Source: Fictibacillus marinisediminis
GTDB lineage: Bacteria; Bacillota; Bacilli; Bacillales; Fictibacillaceae
Reading direction: 5' to 3'
Assembly (NCBI RefSeq): GCF_023149135.1
Contig: NZ_JAIWJX010000002.1
Coordinates: forward strand, 3,534,001 to 3,598,000
Length of the DNA: 64,000 bases
This document shows, piece after piece, positions 17,611 through 27,021 of this stretch. The notes below the pieces were generated by a model that was not told the DNA's origin, ran no database searches, and saw only the letters and a list, made by a program, of their open reading frames with translations. Both the position numbers and the translations under genes were made by a program. Each line of letters starts with the position of its first letter. Within the stretch, counting starts at the first letter, position 1.

Positions 17611-17971
17611 CCTGATTCTCGTATCTCACAGTGAAAAACTAGCGGACGGTCTTAAAGAACTGCTCGCCGAAATGGCGGCGGATGTGGAAATTCACAATGC
17701 TGCAGGCTTAGAAGGCGGAAAAATCGGTACAGACGTCTCCCGGATTGAAGAAGCTTTTTCTTCAGTAACCGACGACGCCATCATCTTAACCGACATCGGC
17801 TCAGCGACCATGAACGCCGAGATGGCCCTGGAGCTCTATACCGGTGACCGAACCATTCAATTTGTGGACGTTCCCCTTGTGGAAGGCGCGTTTTTGGCCG
17901 CTGTCCAGAGCGGTCAGGGCCAGTCGGTGGAGGAGATTGTGAAGGCGCTGGAAGGTGAGTTTTCTAAGTAA
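17603..17971 (+). CDS. dhaM: DHA kinase phosphotransferase subunit DhaM (EIIA-Man-like)
   Basis: A 122-residue single-domain EIIA-mannose-like protein that takes phosphate from HPr and gives it to DhaL. The active histidine is in LVSHSEKLADG (His9). The long DhaM of E. coli also has HPr and EI-like domains; here only the EIIA domain exists, as in many Gram-positives, so general HPr must serve. It overlaps dhaL and ends the operon before a clear terminator. Confidence 0.93.
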   Translation: MVNLILVSHSEKLADGLKELLAEMAADVEIHNAAGLEGGKIGTDVSRIEEAFSSVTDDAIILTDIGSATMNAEMALELYTGDRTIQFVDVPLVEGAFLAAVQSGQGQSVEEIVKALEGEFSK

Positions 17972-17982
17972 AATTAAAACGG

Positions 17983-18016
17983 AAGCCCTGGATGTTTTTA
18001 TCCTGGGCTTTTTATA
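17983..18016 (+). terminator. Terminator of dhaKLM
   Basis: Stem AAGCCC-GGAT / ATCC-GGGCTT with TTTTTAT following. Confidence 0.85.
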
Positions 18017-18111
18017 TAGAGCTAGTATTTTTATCCTTAAAATCGTTAGGACGATAAGATTAGGAAATTTTGTGGTCCCTCTATTTATTGCAGCATCTAA
18101 ATTAATAATAT

Positions 18112-18810
18112 TTATACGTCCTGTAAACCTATAACAATCCACTCATCAACAACATCCCAAAAATTCAAATTATATTCTGGCTGATCATTTGTAAACCATA
18201 ATGTAGCTTTATCATCAGAGTTATCTTGCATGTTAATCGCAACATAGCCTCCCATCCCATTTTCAAAGAAACCGAATGTAGAATTGAGATTAATTGCAAG
18301 AGGTTCCTCTAAATCTTCTATGATTCCCCATTCAAAGTTTTCAAAGCAAGAAATATTTTGTAATCGAACAAGTCCCATTGCTCTACTAGGAAAGTAGAAA
18401 AAGCCGTTATGTAACTTTTCATAAAAATCTTTAACTGAAACTGGAATGTGAGAATAATGTTTTTGTAATTCAGAGTTTTTTGAGATACTCTCCGGAGCTC
18501 CGCCTTCATAATAAAGAATTTCATTATTTTCACTTTGTACACTATATAAAATAGCATAGGAATCATTATCTAATACCAAATCAACATCTACCAATCTTTC
18601 AGTTAAATAAGAAATGGTATTTTTTAATTCCATACCACAAATGCTTTCCCATAGGTTCATTAATCTACTTTTTCTGGAATCATTACTTGTATCTTTAAAA
18701 ATATCCAGCCACTCATTTGGTAAATCATTCTTATTAAGAGCCTCTATTTCCTCGTTGGAGACTAACTTTATATTTTTCCGATATTCTTTTAAAAAAGTAA
18801 TTTTGTCCAT
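18112..18810 (-). CDS. SUKH (SMI1/KNR4-like) immunity protein
   Basis: A 232-residue protein that by position should neutralise the toxin encoded five bases upstream. The middle and end (PNEWLDIFKD … LYYEGGAPESI … GMGGYVAINMQDN … DVVDEWIVIGL) have the feel of the SUKH fold, a frequent immunity fold for nuclease toxins; the family call is from pattern, not from a search. The start at 18810 is set by AAGGAG with eight-base spacing. The gene is markedly more AT-rich than the permeases and dha genes around it, as toxin-immunity tips often are. Confidence 0.65.
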   Translation of the reverse strand: MDKITFLKEYRKNIKLVSNEEIEALNKNDLPNEWLDIFKDTSNDSRKSRLMNLWESICGMELKNTISYLTERLVDVDLVLDNDSYAILYSVQSENNEILYYEGGAPESISKNSELQKHYSHIPVSVKDFYEKLHNGFFYFPSRAMGLVRLQNISCFENFEWGIIEDLEEPLAINLNSTFGFFENGMGGYVAINMQDNSDDKATLWFTNDQPEYNLNFWDVVDEWIVIGLQDV

Positions 18811-18815
18811 AAAAA

Positions 18816-19997
18816 TCACTCCTTGTAAAATTCATTTATCATTTGTTGTATTCTGGGAACTAATTCCTTTTCCTTAACCATCATTTTTTCTCTAAACTCT
18901 GGATTAACTAAAATGTTTTCTTTCTTATAGAGAACCCATTCTTCAAAAGATTTGGAACCTTTAGATGTATTTGCAGCTTCACTCAGTCCCACAAAGTTAT
19001 CTATAAAATTTGCAATTTCTTTCTGTTGCTCCAAAGATAACTTCTCAATCCCTTCCATTCTACTTATTTTATCTAAAGATACTATGTGATCAGCATGTAG
19101 CTTTTTATCAATAATTTTTCCCGGTAAAGCAAAGTCTTCAGTTCCAATGATTTCATCAATATTTTTATTAATTTCTTTTTGCACTTTTGAGGAAGGTGAT
19201 GCTCGTCGTAACTTTGAGTAGGTACTGTCGGATATTCTCCGTTCTCCATACCTCGCTGCACCACCCACAGTTTTATCTATTAAATCTCCAGCTGGTTTAG
19301 CAAACAACCTTCCCAAATCTTTCACTTTATAGGGCTCTTCAAAATGAAACCCAAGTCCAGATCCAGGCATGCCTGCTATTTCCATAGCTCGACGAGCCTT
19401 TGGGAAAATCGGGATGTTCATGACGCCCTTCAAAGCGCTGCGAAACGCATTTTTTATAACATCCGGATGCAGCACCTTCACCATCCCGCGGAACGCTTCA
19501 ATGGCTTTGTCGCCCATCTTTAAAACTTTTGCACCTTTTATGATCGCTTTGCCTCCCAATCCTGCTAGTTTTGCAGGTGGGAAGATGGTCAGCGCCGTCC
19601 AGCCAACAGCTTGAAGCCTGTCCCATCCATCGAGTTTTTCACCGGTTACCGGGTCGTACTCGGCAAAAATACGGACGACGTCGTTTACACCGACAAGCTC
19701 CATGCCCCATTCTTTCGCCTTGCCAAACCATCCCTGATCGGCTTCACGAAACTGGGCTTCTGTTCTTTTGACGACTTCCTGCGCATTGTTCAGCAAAGCC
19801 TTATAATGATCAAGTTTTTGAATAAGGCTATGGTAAAGTCCTCCTGCATGGGTATTGTCGATATCCCAGTAAGTTGCATGGAGGAGATTATAGTTCCATT
19901 TTAACGCATCTTGAATGTCGTCGCACTGATCTTCTAATTTCTCTATATCATTGGCCAGGGCTTCGAGTTCATCGGGCTTGACGTTGATTTGGCTCAT
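18816..19997 (-). CDS. Polymorphic toxin: WXG100-like N-terminus, pre-toxin TG region, HNH-type nuclease tip
   Basis: A 393-residue secreted-type toxin. Residues 1-110 are a helical WXG100-like region (MSQINVKPDELEALANDIEK). Residues about 110-160 match the pre-toxin TG linker (VVRIFAEYDPVTGEKLDGWD … FPPAKLAGLGGKAI). The C-terminal tip has LHADHIVSL, then NFVGLSEAANTSKGSKSFEEW, which fits an HNH-type endonuclease as in the YeeF/YobL class. Export would be by a type VII (Yuk/Ess) system, not in this window. The start at 19997 has AGGAG. Gene order, small DUF5082-type protein, toxin, immunity, is the classic layout. Sequence of the tip is AT-rich relative to the N-terminal half, suggesting tip exchange. 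Confidence 0.8.
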   Translation of the reverse strand: MSQINVKPDELEALANDIEKLEDQCDDIQDALKWNYNLLHATYWDIDNTHAGGLYHSLIQKLDHYKALLNNAQEVVKRTEAQFREADQGWFGKAKEWGMELVGVNDVVRIFAEYDPVTGEKLDGWDRLQAVGWTALTIFPPAKLAGLGGKAIIKGAKVLKMGDKAIEAFRGMVKVLHPDVIKNAFRSALKGVMNIPIFPKARRAMEIAGMPGSGLGFHFEEPYKVKDLGRLFAKPAGDLIDKTVGGAARYGERRISDSTYSKLRRASPSSKVQKEINKNIDEIIGTEDFALPGKIIDKKLHADHIVSLDKISRMEGIEKLSLEQQKEIANFIDNFVGLSEAANTSKGSKSFEEWVLYKKENILVNPEFREKMMVKEKELVPRIQQMINEFYKE

Positions 19998-20295
19998 CGA
20001 GCTTCTCCTGCCTTTCCATTTCATTCGCCATTTCTCTCAGCCGGGCTGCTTCTCTTTTTAACGCTTCTTTCAATTGTTCTCCTATACTTGCCGAAGCAAA
20101 GTGAGTGCTTGCTGCTTCTGACATGATTTGCAGGTAAGTGGCTTTGCTTTTGCTTTCCCATGTATCAGCGTTTGTCAGCACACGGTTTCGATCCCATCTA
20201 AGCTGGTCGAGCTTTTGCATCAATTCATTCACTTTATGCGAATACCAATCCAGCATCTCTGCCTGCATCCTGTATTTCTGCTTATCAAAAATCAC
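19969..20295 (-). CDS. YwqH-like (DUF5082) small helical protein, toxin accessory
   Basis: A 108-residue, almost entirely helical protein, MIFDKQKYRMQAEMLDWYSH …, with the coil EALKREAARLREMANEMERQEKL. It resembles YwqH, which precedes the YwqJ toxin in B. subtilis and likely acts as a targeting or chaperone partner for type VII export. It overlaps the toxin start by 29 bases, so the two are made together. A close paralogue lies at 31409-31726 in front of a decayed toxin. Confidence 0.75.
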   Translation of the reverse strand: MIFDKQKYRMQAEMLDWYSHKVNELMQKLDQLRWDRNRVLTNADTWESKSKATYLQIMSEAASTHFASASIGEQLKEALKREAARLREMANEMERQEKLDEPNQRQAR

Positions 20296-20423
20296 GACAT
20301 CACCGCCTGCTCAATCTCTGTCTTTCTATTGTAAAAAAGATAAAGGGATGGAGGTACTAGACTAAGTTACTAATATTTGCTAAAAGACGGGATGATTGAA
20401 CTAGACATGAAAAAATAAGTAAA

Positions 20424-20475
20424 GGGTGCCAGGCACCGAGATTACACAAGTGTGTAAAACCGGTGCCTGGCACCC
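20424..20475 (-). repeat. 50-bp hairpin repeat, copy 5 (inverted orientation)
   Basis: Read on the minus strand it matches the other copies (inner TTTTACACACTTGTGTAA). It begins six bases after the stop of the StyA-like gene and is the only copy whose asymmetric centre points the other way. Confidence 0.95.
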
Positions 20476-20481
20476 TCTCTC

Positions 20482-21657
20482 TTAAACCTTCGTGAGAAAT
20501 GCCTGGTGGGCGGTGGATGGGTTTTCGAACCAGCGGGCGATCTCATCCGCTTTTTGCTGATCTTCTGCAGCACTCAGCAGCATCTGAATGACATGCCCTG
20601 GAAGCGGTTGTGTCATGGCATTCGTCCACTCTGTTACCTCTTTGACAAAGGGCTTTATACGCTCCCAGTATAAACGGCCGAGTTCTTCATCCCATCGAAC
20701 AGAATGCTTATGCTCAATCAGCAAGTCAGACAGCTGTTCTGCGCAATAGGATGAGAGATTGCTTCCCTGTCCGGTAATCGGATCGTTGAGAATTACGCTG
20801 TCTCCACATCCCAGGAACAGCTTGTCGTTCACGTTGAGATAAGGTATGCGTACCTCTGGAGTAATGGCGATCTGTAAGAAGCCGTTCTCATCACATAGAG
20901 CGAAATCGATATCTACAATTCGTTCATGGATATCAGGAAAAAACATTTCGACGGCTTCTCTCATTTTTATCGTGAATGCTTCAGGCGATTTGATGCCTTT
21001 AAACATATCCAGCGGCCCTTCAGGAACGGCCGTGATGAACAGGATGGTAACAGGACCGTACTCCGTTTCAGAAGGAATTTCGAACATTTCCCCAATTTCC
21101 GGAATCACCGTCACACTGACACCTAGAGGAGAAGTTGGTTTCACTCCTTTAAAATACCCGACGATACACTTTCGCTGCGGGGTTTGAAATGGAGTAAGTT
21201 CTTTTTCGACTGGAAACGGAATAAGCGGACCGTTCTTCCCTGTACAATCAATGACCAGATCAAACTCGTCACTGAATGCTTCAATCTCCTCTTTTATGAC
21301 CTTTTTCTGCTGAAAGGACACACCAGCTCTCTCTAATTCTTCTGCATAACGAGAGTATGCCAGACGCTGATCGACGGATAATGCCGGTTTTTCAAGCATA
21401 CCCGCAAACAACTTTTGGTCACCTACCGTGATATGAATACTTTCAATCATTGAATCGCTTTCCCACTTCGGCATATGAAATCGTTCCTCGCGGGCTCGTG
21501 TTGGACTGAAATGAACCTGCGTGGACATGATCCGCCCGCTGCGCAGCTGTTCTGGTGAACGATGAGAAACAATGGTCACTTCAAAATCATCCTTTAAAGC
21601 ATAAGCCAGCTGCAATCCGGTCGTTCCGCTTCCCACAATTCCAATACGCTTTTTCAA
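20482..21657 (-). CDS. StyA-like FAD-dependent monooxygenase family protein
   Basis: A 391-residue flavoprotein of the styrene/indole monooxygenase type. The N-terminal Rossmann motif is GIVGSGTTGLQLAYAL, with later VIDCTGKNG and the FAD site LFLGCGDSVILNDPITGQGSNLSSYCAEQL. The start is TTG at 21657, since AAGGAG lies eight bases ahead; the open frame extends to 21816 but that part is AT-rich and has no binding site. Two-component StyA enzymes need a flavin reductase (StyB), which is not adjacent. It is divergent from an RRNPP-type regulator, a hint that this regulator controls it. Confidence 0.75.
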   Translation of the reverse strand: MKKRIGIVGSGTTGLQLAYALKDDFEVTIVSHRSPEQLRSGRIMSTQVHFSPTRAREERFHMPKWESDSMIESIHITVGDQKLFAGMLEKPALSVDQRLAYSRYAEELERAGVSFQQKKVIKEEIEAFSDEFDLVIDCTGKNGPLIPFPVEKELTPFQTPQRKCIVGYFKGVKPTSPLGVSVTVIPEIGEMFEIPSETEYGPVTILFITAVPEGPLDMFKGIKSPEAFTIKMREAVEMFFPDIHERIVDIDFALCDENGFLQIAITPEVRIPYLNVNDKLFLGCGDSVILNDPITGQGSNLSSYCAEQLSDLLIEHKHSVRWDEELGRLYWERIKPFVKEVTEWTNAMTQPLPGHVIQMLLSAAEDQQKADEIARWFENPSTAHQAFLTKV

Positions 21658-21765
21658 AACTCTCAACTCCTTAATTAATATGCTTATGCCTAACTTCTTC
21701 TTTGATAGGTAAAGTCCCTTTTTTACCTTTAAAAACAGGAAATATAGAACAGGTTTCGACAGATT

Positions 21766-21779
21766 ATTTCCTAGGAAAT
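21766..21779. promoter_or_regulatory. Perfect 14-bp palindrome between the StyA-like and RRNPP-type genes
   Basis: ATTTCCTAGGAAAT lies in the divergent intergenic region (21658-21925). Related half-sites AGGAAATAT (from about 21738) and TCCTTTGAAAT (from about 21790) flank it. It is a good candidate operator. A TATAAT at 21856-21861 could be the -10 of the regulator gene. Confidence 0.45.
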
Positions 21780-21925
21780 TCGACTTATCTCCTTTGAAAT
21801 CAAACCTCCTTGCCATTTACAGACAAATTAGGATAGAAATCGGCAAAATTATGTATATAATAGGAAAAATCAGTTTTTTTATATGATATGATAGAAAAAA
21901 CTAGAATGGATTAAAGAGGTGGATC

Positions 21926-23164
21926 ATGATTAGAGGGGAGAAAATCAAGTATTTTAGAGAAAAAAATAAACTTACCCAAAAAGAACTCACTTCTGGCATA
22001 TGTTCAGTTCCCTACCTTAGTAAAGTCGAGAACAACAGCATCGTCCCTTCTCGGGAAATTCTAATTTTGCTTTGCAAAAGGCTGAATATTGAATACGATG
22101 AGCTGCTGCAATCCTCCTCAAGCAATGGCATCAAGAAGATGATTTTCAATTGGTATGAAGATATAAAAGCAAGAAATCGACCGGCTTCCGCTGACCATTA
22201 CGCAACGATCGAGAAGAAGATTAAAGGCATCACCGACATAGAACTTTTAACGATGTTTCACCTGGCCGCTACCCGGCATTTTTTGCTTATTAGGGAATTT
22301 AACAAAGCCGAAGAGCAGCTGGCTTTTGCCGAAAAATACATGACCTATATGCCAAAAGAGATTGAAGGATACTACTTTTACTTTTCAGGATTGAATGAAT
22401 ACTTAAATGGACACTTTCAAAAAGCGCTGGAGCTGTATTTAAAAGCAAGCGAATATGTAAATGAGCCGGAGTACCATTACCAGCTTGCACTCATCTACAG
22501 CCGGTTGGGTAAGATTACACTTTCCATCTTTCACTCCGAGAGGGCGATGGAAGAGTTCAACAAAAACATCTTATTTTTTAAAGTGGTCGATTGCTACATC
22601 CTGTTGGGCATCAACTACAACCGGATCAACGAACACGCAACTGCCCTCTCTTATTTTAAAAAGGCGCTGAAAGGCATCGAATCCCTGCCGGACATCGGCC
22701 ATTTAAAGATACATATCTATCATAATATTGGGATTGTCTATCATAAGCAAAAGAAGCCGTGGGAAGCGATCGATTATTTCTTAAAATCTCTTAATGTGCG
22801 CAAAGATCTGCAAGGCGGAGAGCTTACGATCTACCTTCTCGCCAGCAACCTTTTTCAGCTGAACGAGATTGAAGATGCCACCCGCTGGATTGAAAAAGGG
22901 CTAGTGCTATTAAAAGGCGAACTGAATGAAACCTACTGCCTGCTGAAGATCCTGCAATTTCAAGTGCAAAAAAGACGTAACGAAGAAGACTATAAGATCT
23001 TTCTTGAAGAGACCGCCCTTCCCATCTTCAAGCAGAAGGATGAATTCATGTATATCCGGATGTGCTATGAGCAGCTGGGCGATTATTATTACCGGAAGAA
23101 ACAGTACAAGCGCTCAAGCGAATGCTACTGTGAAGCCAACAGCGTCGAGAGCTCATTCATTTAA
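21926..23164 (+). CDS. RRNPP-type transcriptional regulator (HTH plus TPR)
   Basis: A 412-residue cytoplasmic regulator. The N-terminal Cro-type HTH (about 1-62) reads KIKYFREKNKLTQKELTSGI-CSVPYLSKVENNS. The rest is a run of helical TPR repeats such as YHYQLALIYSRLGKITLSIF, HIYHNIGIVYHKQKKPWEAI and MCYEQLGDYYYRKKQYKRSSECY. This layout is that of PlcR/NprR/Rap-like RRNPP proteins, which usually bind a small exported peptide. No candidate peptide gene follows: the next element is a hairpin repeat six bases past the stop. Start at 21926 with AGAGGTGG. It is divergent from the StyA-like gene. Confidence 0.82.
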   Translation: MIRGEKIKYFREKNKLTQKELTSGICSVPYLSKVENNSIVPSREILILLCKRLNIEYDELLQSSSSNGIKKMIFNWYEDIKARNRPASADHYATIEKKIKGITDIELLTMFHLAATRHFLLIREFNKAEEQLAFAEKYMTYMPKEIEGYYFYFSGLNEYLNGHFQKALELYLKASEYVNEPEYHYQLALIYSRLGKITLSIFHSERAMEEFNKNILFFKVVDCYILLGINYNRINEHATALSYFKKALKGIESLPDIGHLKIHIYHNIGIVYHKQKKPWEAIDYFLKSLNVRKDLQGGELTIYLLASNLFQLNEIEDATRWIEKGLVLLKGELNETYCLLKILQFQVQKRRNEEDYKIFLEETALPIFKQKDEFMYIRMCYEQLGDYYYRKKQYKRSSECYCEANSVESSFI

Positions 23165-23170
23165 AAAACG

Positions 23171-23220
23171 GGTGCCAGGCACCGCTTTTACATACTTGTG
23201 TAATTGCGGTGCCTGGCACC
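23171..23220 (+). repeat. 50-bp hairpin repeat, copy 6
   Basis: Same arms, inner TTTTACATACTTGTGTAA. It begins six bases after the regulator stop and ends 11 bases before the ribosome binding site of the Nif3-like gene, so it separates two co-oriented genes. Confidence 0.95.
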
Positions 23221-23245
23221 TATAAAATCAAAAGGAGTTCCACTT

Positions 23246-24001
23246 ATGAACCTGGATCGATTTGAAGATACGATTAAATCACTTTTTCCTGAAGAGCTTC
23301 TCAGTGAGTTTCATGATGATTATGGTTTCACGAGCTGTGTAAAGAACGAGATTAACAGAGTTGGCTACTGCACAAATCTTTCCCTGGAAGCCATAGAGCT
23401 TGCAGCCGCTCAAAACATTGACCTGCTGCTGACGCATCATGATGCGTGGGATTTCCTCTACGGCTTGCGGGATGTCTGCATGGAAAAGTTAAAAGAGTAC
23501 AACATGAGCCACTTCTATATTCACGGACCACTTGATTATGTGGAATTTGGAACGTGCACATCGCTGATGAACGAACTTGAAGTCAACAATATCATTCAAC
23601 TCTCCATCTATGATGAGGGCGACATTCCAGGGATCGGCGAATTGGCTGAACCGCAATCCTTTGAAGTCCTGACTGAAAAAACAACCCAAACCTTAAACGA
23701 AAACCTTCGTGCCTGGAAGCATCATGACCGGCCAGTGAAACGGATCGGTATGGTGACGGGAGCGGGCCATTCCTCCAACACTATCAAAAAGGCAGTGGAT
23801 GCCGGATGTGATACGTACATAACAGGTGAAGCTACGTTATACAGTATCCAATATGCCCAGTTTGCAGGAATCAATCTTATTGCCGGAAGCCATACGTTTA
23901 CCGAGATATTTGGTGTAGAAAGCCTGGCAAAAAAAATAAAAGAGCAACATGAAGAGATCAGTATCGTCAGGATTGAAGAGTCTCATTTTGAGGCCAGATA
24001 A
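23246..24001 (+). CDS. Nif3-like dinuclear metal centre protein
   Basis: A 251-residue protein of the NIF3/DUF34 family, which forms hexamers with a two-metal site. The metal ligands are likely in LLLTHHDAWDF (two His), GPLDYVEFGT and the C-terminal GSHTFTEIFGVESLAKKI. The glycine-rich GMVTGAGHSSNTIKKAVDAGCDTYITGEA is typical. The function of the family is unsettled. It differs from the housekeeping YqfO type, which is longer and sits by sigA. The start at 23246 has AAAGGAG; the upstream in-frame ATG lies in the hairpin repeat. Confidence 0.85.
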   Translation: MNLDRFEDTIKSLFPEELLSEFHDDYGFTSCVKNEINRVGYCTNLSLEAIELAAAQNIDLLLTHHDAWDFLYGLRDVCMEKLKEYNMSHFYIHGPLDYVEFGTCTSLMNELEVNNIIQLSIYDEGDIPGIGELAEPQSFEVLTEKTTQTLNENLRAWKHHDRPVKRIGMVTGAGHSSNTIKKAVDAGCDTYITGEATLYSIQYAQFAGINLIAGSHTFTEIFGVESLAKKIKEQHEEISIVRIEESHFEAR

Positions 24002-24076
24002 AGAGCACAAAATGGAGTTATTCACCCCAAAACTGATCATTATTTCTCTCTATCTGCCAAAACTCTGTAACAACAA

Positions 24077-24103
24077 AATCCCCTTTCCAAATGAAAGGGG
24101 ATT
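24077..24103. terminator. Bidirectional terminator between convergent Nif3-like and SDR genes
   Basis: A perfect 11-bp stem (AATCCCCTTTC and its complement) with a 5-base loop lies between convergent genes. Confidence 0.75.
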
Positions 24104-24107
24104 AAAA

Positions 24108-24874
24108 TCACTTCATAAAATCCGGATTGTTCTTCTGAAAGTTTTGCCACGCCATCTTGATTCCTTGTTGAATTTCCTCCCTCGGAGCGCTAAGACGCTC
24201 TTCTGTCCCGCCGTAACCAACCTCCAATAGCTCCTTTTTCAATCCCTCAAAAATAGTATCCGCGAAATCATCCAACGGAGCACCGAATGTATGCAAACCG
24301 ACGCCTCCCAAGTCGGTATTTACAGCAGGAGGAATCACTTCCACAACTTCGATACTCGTGTCTGCAAGCTGATGTCTTAGTGTTAACGTAAAGGAATGCA
24401 TCGCAGCTTTTGTTGCACTATAAATCGGAACCCAGACCCCAGGCTGTATCGCCAATCCTGATGTTACGTTCATGATGGCTGCCCTTTTTGTTTCTTCAGG
24501 TGAGGAATGAACAGCATGGACAAATGGATGGGGCCTTCAATATTGATCGCCAACTCCTTTTGATAATAACTCCAGTCATGGGTGGCGTTTTGCAAATTTA
24601 CTCGCTGCTGAATTCCGGCATTATTCACCAATAGATTGAGATCCGGAAATTCATTGACTGCCCACTCAACCAGTTCAATGCGTTCTTCCTCTTTGGAAAC
24701 ATCACACACTTTTGTATGCAGCTCTGGGAACCTCTCTTTTGCTTCTGCCAGCTTTTCCTCGCGCCGGCCAACTGCAATGACCTTGTTTCCTTCTTTTATA
24801 AAACGTTCAGCAAAAGCAAGTCCGATCCCTGAAGCCCCGCCTGTTATCAAAATGGTGTTTCCCGTAAGATCCAT
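24108..24874 (-). pseudogene. DltE-like short-chain dehydrogenase, frameshifted
   Basis: An SDR split in two frames. The first part (24470-24874) has the cofactor motif ITGGASGIGLAFAERF and LVNNAGIQ, the second (24108-24473) the catalytic YSATKAA and the C-terminal half. At the join the sequence reads AAACAAAAAGGGCAGCC; adding one A restores KKQKRAAIMNVTSGLA and gives a single protein of about 255 residues, normal for a DltE-type SDR. No other damage is seen. So this is either a recent single-base loss or a sequence error in a five-base A run. AGGAGG precedes the start at 24874. The substrate is unknown. Confidence 0.85.
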
Positions 24875-25034
24875 TGCTGTTCCTCCTGACTGGAATTTTT
24901 AGGTTCATTCTATCAACCCCTTCCCTTTTATACAAACAATTGAACGTAATAAAAGGCTCTTGAGGCCATAATAAAAAGACATCCAATTAGATGCCTTTCT
25001 TCAACTATTGCAGCCCGTTAGTTGATGCGAATTT

Positions 25035-25082
25035 AAAAAAAGAACCTTCAATCCAAAGATAGATCAAAGGTTCTTTTTTTTA
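25035..25082. terminator. Terminator of mqo
   Basis: Long A/T-flanked stem (AAAAAGAACCTT and AAGGTTCTTTTT) with T-runs on both sides. It lies about 95 bases past the mqo stop. The rest of the 24875-25177 gap shows only a weaker ACATC/GATG hairpin near 24970-24995. Confidence 0.75.
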
Positions 25083-25177
25083 ATTTTTTATTTTATCTCT
25101 GTTTTATTCAATCATTGTCTTTTCAATCTCTTCATCATAGAAACGCTTGTCCATTAATGGTTTCTACATCTAAAGAA

Positions 25178-26680
25178 TTAACTAAAGACCGGCTCTTTTT
25201 CGCTTAGACCAAGCGTCTCTGCTGTTGAAGTATGAATTTCATGCAGAAGCTCTGGGTTTTCCATTAGTGACAAACCATAAGAAGGAATCATTTCTTTGAT
25301 TTTCGGTTCCCACTCTTTCATATGCTGCGGGAAGCATTTTTTGATAACCTCAAGCATAACGTGAACGGCAGTCGAAGCACCCGGAGAAGCGCCTAGTAAT
25401 GCTGCGATCGAGCCATCAGCGGCCGTAATCACTTCCGTGCCAAATTGAAGGGTTCCTTTACCGCCTGCCTCTGTATCTTTAATAACTTGCACACGTTGGC
25501 CCGCTACCACAAAATCCCAATCCTCTGCTTTAGCGTTAGGGATAAACTCACGCAGCTCTTCCATGCGCTGTTCTTTCGATAACATAACTTGCTGGATCAG
25601 GTATTTTGTCAATGACATCTCTTTTGCGCCTGCCGCCAGCATCGTTAATACATTATTCGGTTTAACGGAAGTTACTAAATCGAACATTGAACCCGTTTTT
25701 AAGAACTTTGGTGAGAAGCCGGCAAATGGTCCAAATAGCAACGATTTTTTATCGTCGATATATCTTGTGTCCAGATGCGGGACAGACATTGGCGGAGCAC
25801 CAACCTTAGCTTTGCCGTATACTTTTGCATGATGCTGCGCTATAACCTCCGGATTATTACACACCATAAAGATTCCGCTTACTGGGAATCCACCAATATG
25901 TTTACTTTCAGGAATACCGGATTTTTGCAGTAAATGCAGGCTTCCACCCCCGCCTCCGATAAAGACGAATTTTGCCGTATGGCGTTCTACGCTGCCGCTA
26001 TCGAGATTCTTCACTTTCAATTCCCAGGAGCCATCGCTAGTATGTTTAATATTATCAACACTATGTTTGTATTTGATATCGACGTTTTTAGTCTTTAAGT
26101 GGTCAAACAACATGCGCGTCAACGCACCAAAGTTGACATCTGTTCCAGAGTCAATTTTGGTAGCTGCTATCGGTTCATTCAATGTACGGCCTTCCATGAT
26201 AAGCGGAATCCATTCCAACAGTTTTTCCGGAACATCGGAAAATTCCATCCCTTGAAATAACGGATTGTTTGACAGCGCTTCAAAACGTTTCTTTAAAAAC
26301 GTAACATTTTCTTCCCCTTGCACCATACTCATATGAGGCAATGGCATGATAAAATTCTCTGGATTACGTATTAGCTTGCTGTTTACAAGATAAGACCAGA
26401 ACTGCATTGAAACTTGAAACTGTTCATTAATTTTTATAGCTTTACTAATATCTACAGACCCATCCGGTTTTTCGACCGTGTAGTTAAGCTCGCACAGTGC
26501 CGCATGCCCCGTTCCGGCATTATTCCATTCGTTAGAGCTTTCCTCTCCTGCGTTTTCGAGCTTCTCAAACACTTTAATTTCCCATTCCGGTACTAATTCT
26601 TTCAAGATTGTCCCTAAAGTCGCACTCATGATTCCGGCGCCAATTAAAATGACGTCAGTGTTAGTTTCTCTGCTGCTCAT
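25178..26680 (-). CDS. mqo: Malate:quinone oxidoreductase
   Basis: A membrane-associated FAD enzyme of 500 residues that oxidises malate to oxaloacetate and feeds electrons to menaquinone, bypassing NAD-malate dehydrogenase. The N-terminal FAD motif is [18 protein letters not shown], followed by the Mqo signature [40 protein letters not shown] and the end [17 protein letters not shown] are also typical. The start at 26680 is set by AAAGG and the conserved N-terminus. It is a single gene. Confidence 0.96.
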   Translation of the reverse strand: MSSRETNTDVILIGAGIMSATLGTILKELVPEWEIKVFEKLENAGEESSNEWNNAGTGHAALCELNYTVEKPDGSVDISKAIKINEQFQVSMQFWSYLVNSKLIRNPENFIMPLPHMSMVQGEENVTFLKKRFEALSNNPLFQGMEFSDVPEKLLEWIPLIMEGRTLNEPIAATKIDSGTDVNFGALTRMLFDHLKTKNVDIKYKHSVDNIKHTSDGSWELKVKNLDSGSVERHTAKFVFIGGGGGSLHLLQKSGIPESKHIGGFPVSGIFMVCNNPEVIAQHHAKVYGKAKVGAPPMSVPHLDTRYIDDKKSLLFGPFAGFSPKFLKTGSMFDLVTSVKPNNVLTMLAAGAKEMSLTKYLIQQVMLSKEQRMEELREFIPNAKAEDWDFVVAGQRVQVIKDTEAGGKGTLQFGTEVITAADGSIAALLGASPGASTAVHVMLEVIKKCFPQHMKEWEPKIKEMIPSYGLSLMENPELLHEIHTSTAETLGLSEKEPVFS

Positions 26681-26978
26681 TTTTACCAACCTTTTCGCCT
26701 AAAATTTGCAGAATAGATGCAGGCTTCACACCAAGCTAAGGTGCGATCCAGTCACACACTTTTTCTGTCCCAGTTATAACCATATCATAATGTATTACAA
26801 TTATTTAAATACTAAATCATCTACTATTATATGATAATTATAAGTTTTTTAAAAGTTGATAATAGCGATTAGTCCGCCCAAAAGGCCTAGAAACACACAA
26901 AAACCAAAGCCTTAATGATTTTGTGTTCCAAAAATTTCTTTTCCTTTACTGTTAAAATGTAGTTTGTGATGAAATGAA

Positions 26979-27010
26979 CCAAAAAGACAGCTCCTATAAG
27001 AGGAACTGTC
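26979..27010 (-). terminator. Terminator of the large membrane protein gene
   Basis: Stem GACAG-TCC(T) / (A)GGA-CTGTC followed by TTTTTGG on the minus strand. The remaining gap 26681-26978 is AT-rich and must carry the mqo promoter; several TATAAT-like words occur but I could not pick one. Confidence 0.75.
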
Positions 27011-27021
27011 CTTTCGCTATT

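Noticed and set aside
24440..24500. Programmed -1 frameshifting in the SDR gene
   Set aside because: The codons AAA GGG do not form a proper X XXY YYZ slippery heptamer, and a plain one-base loss explains it fully.
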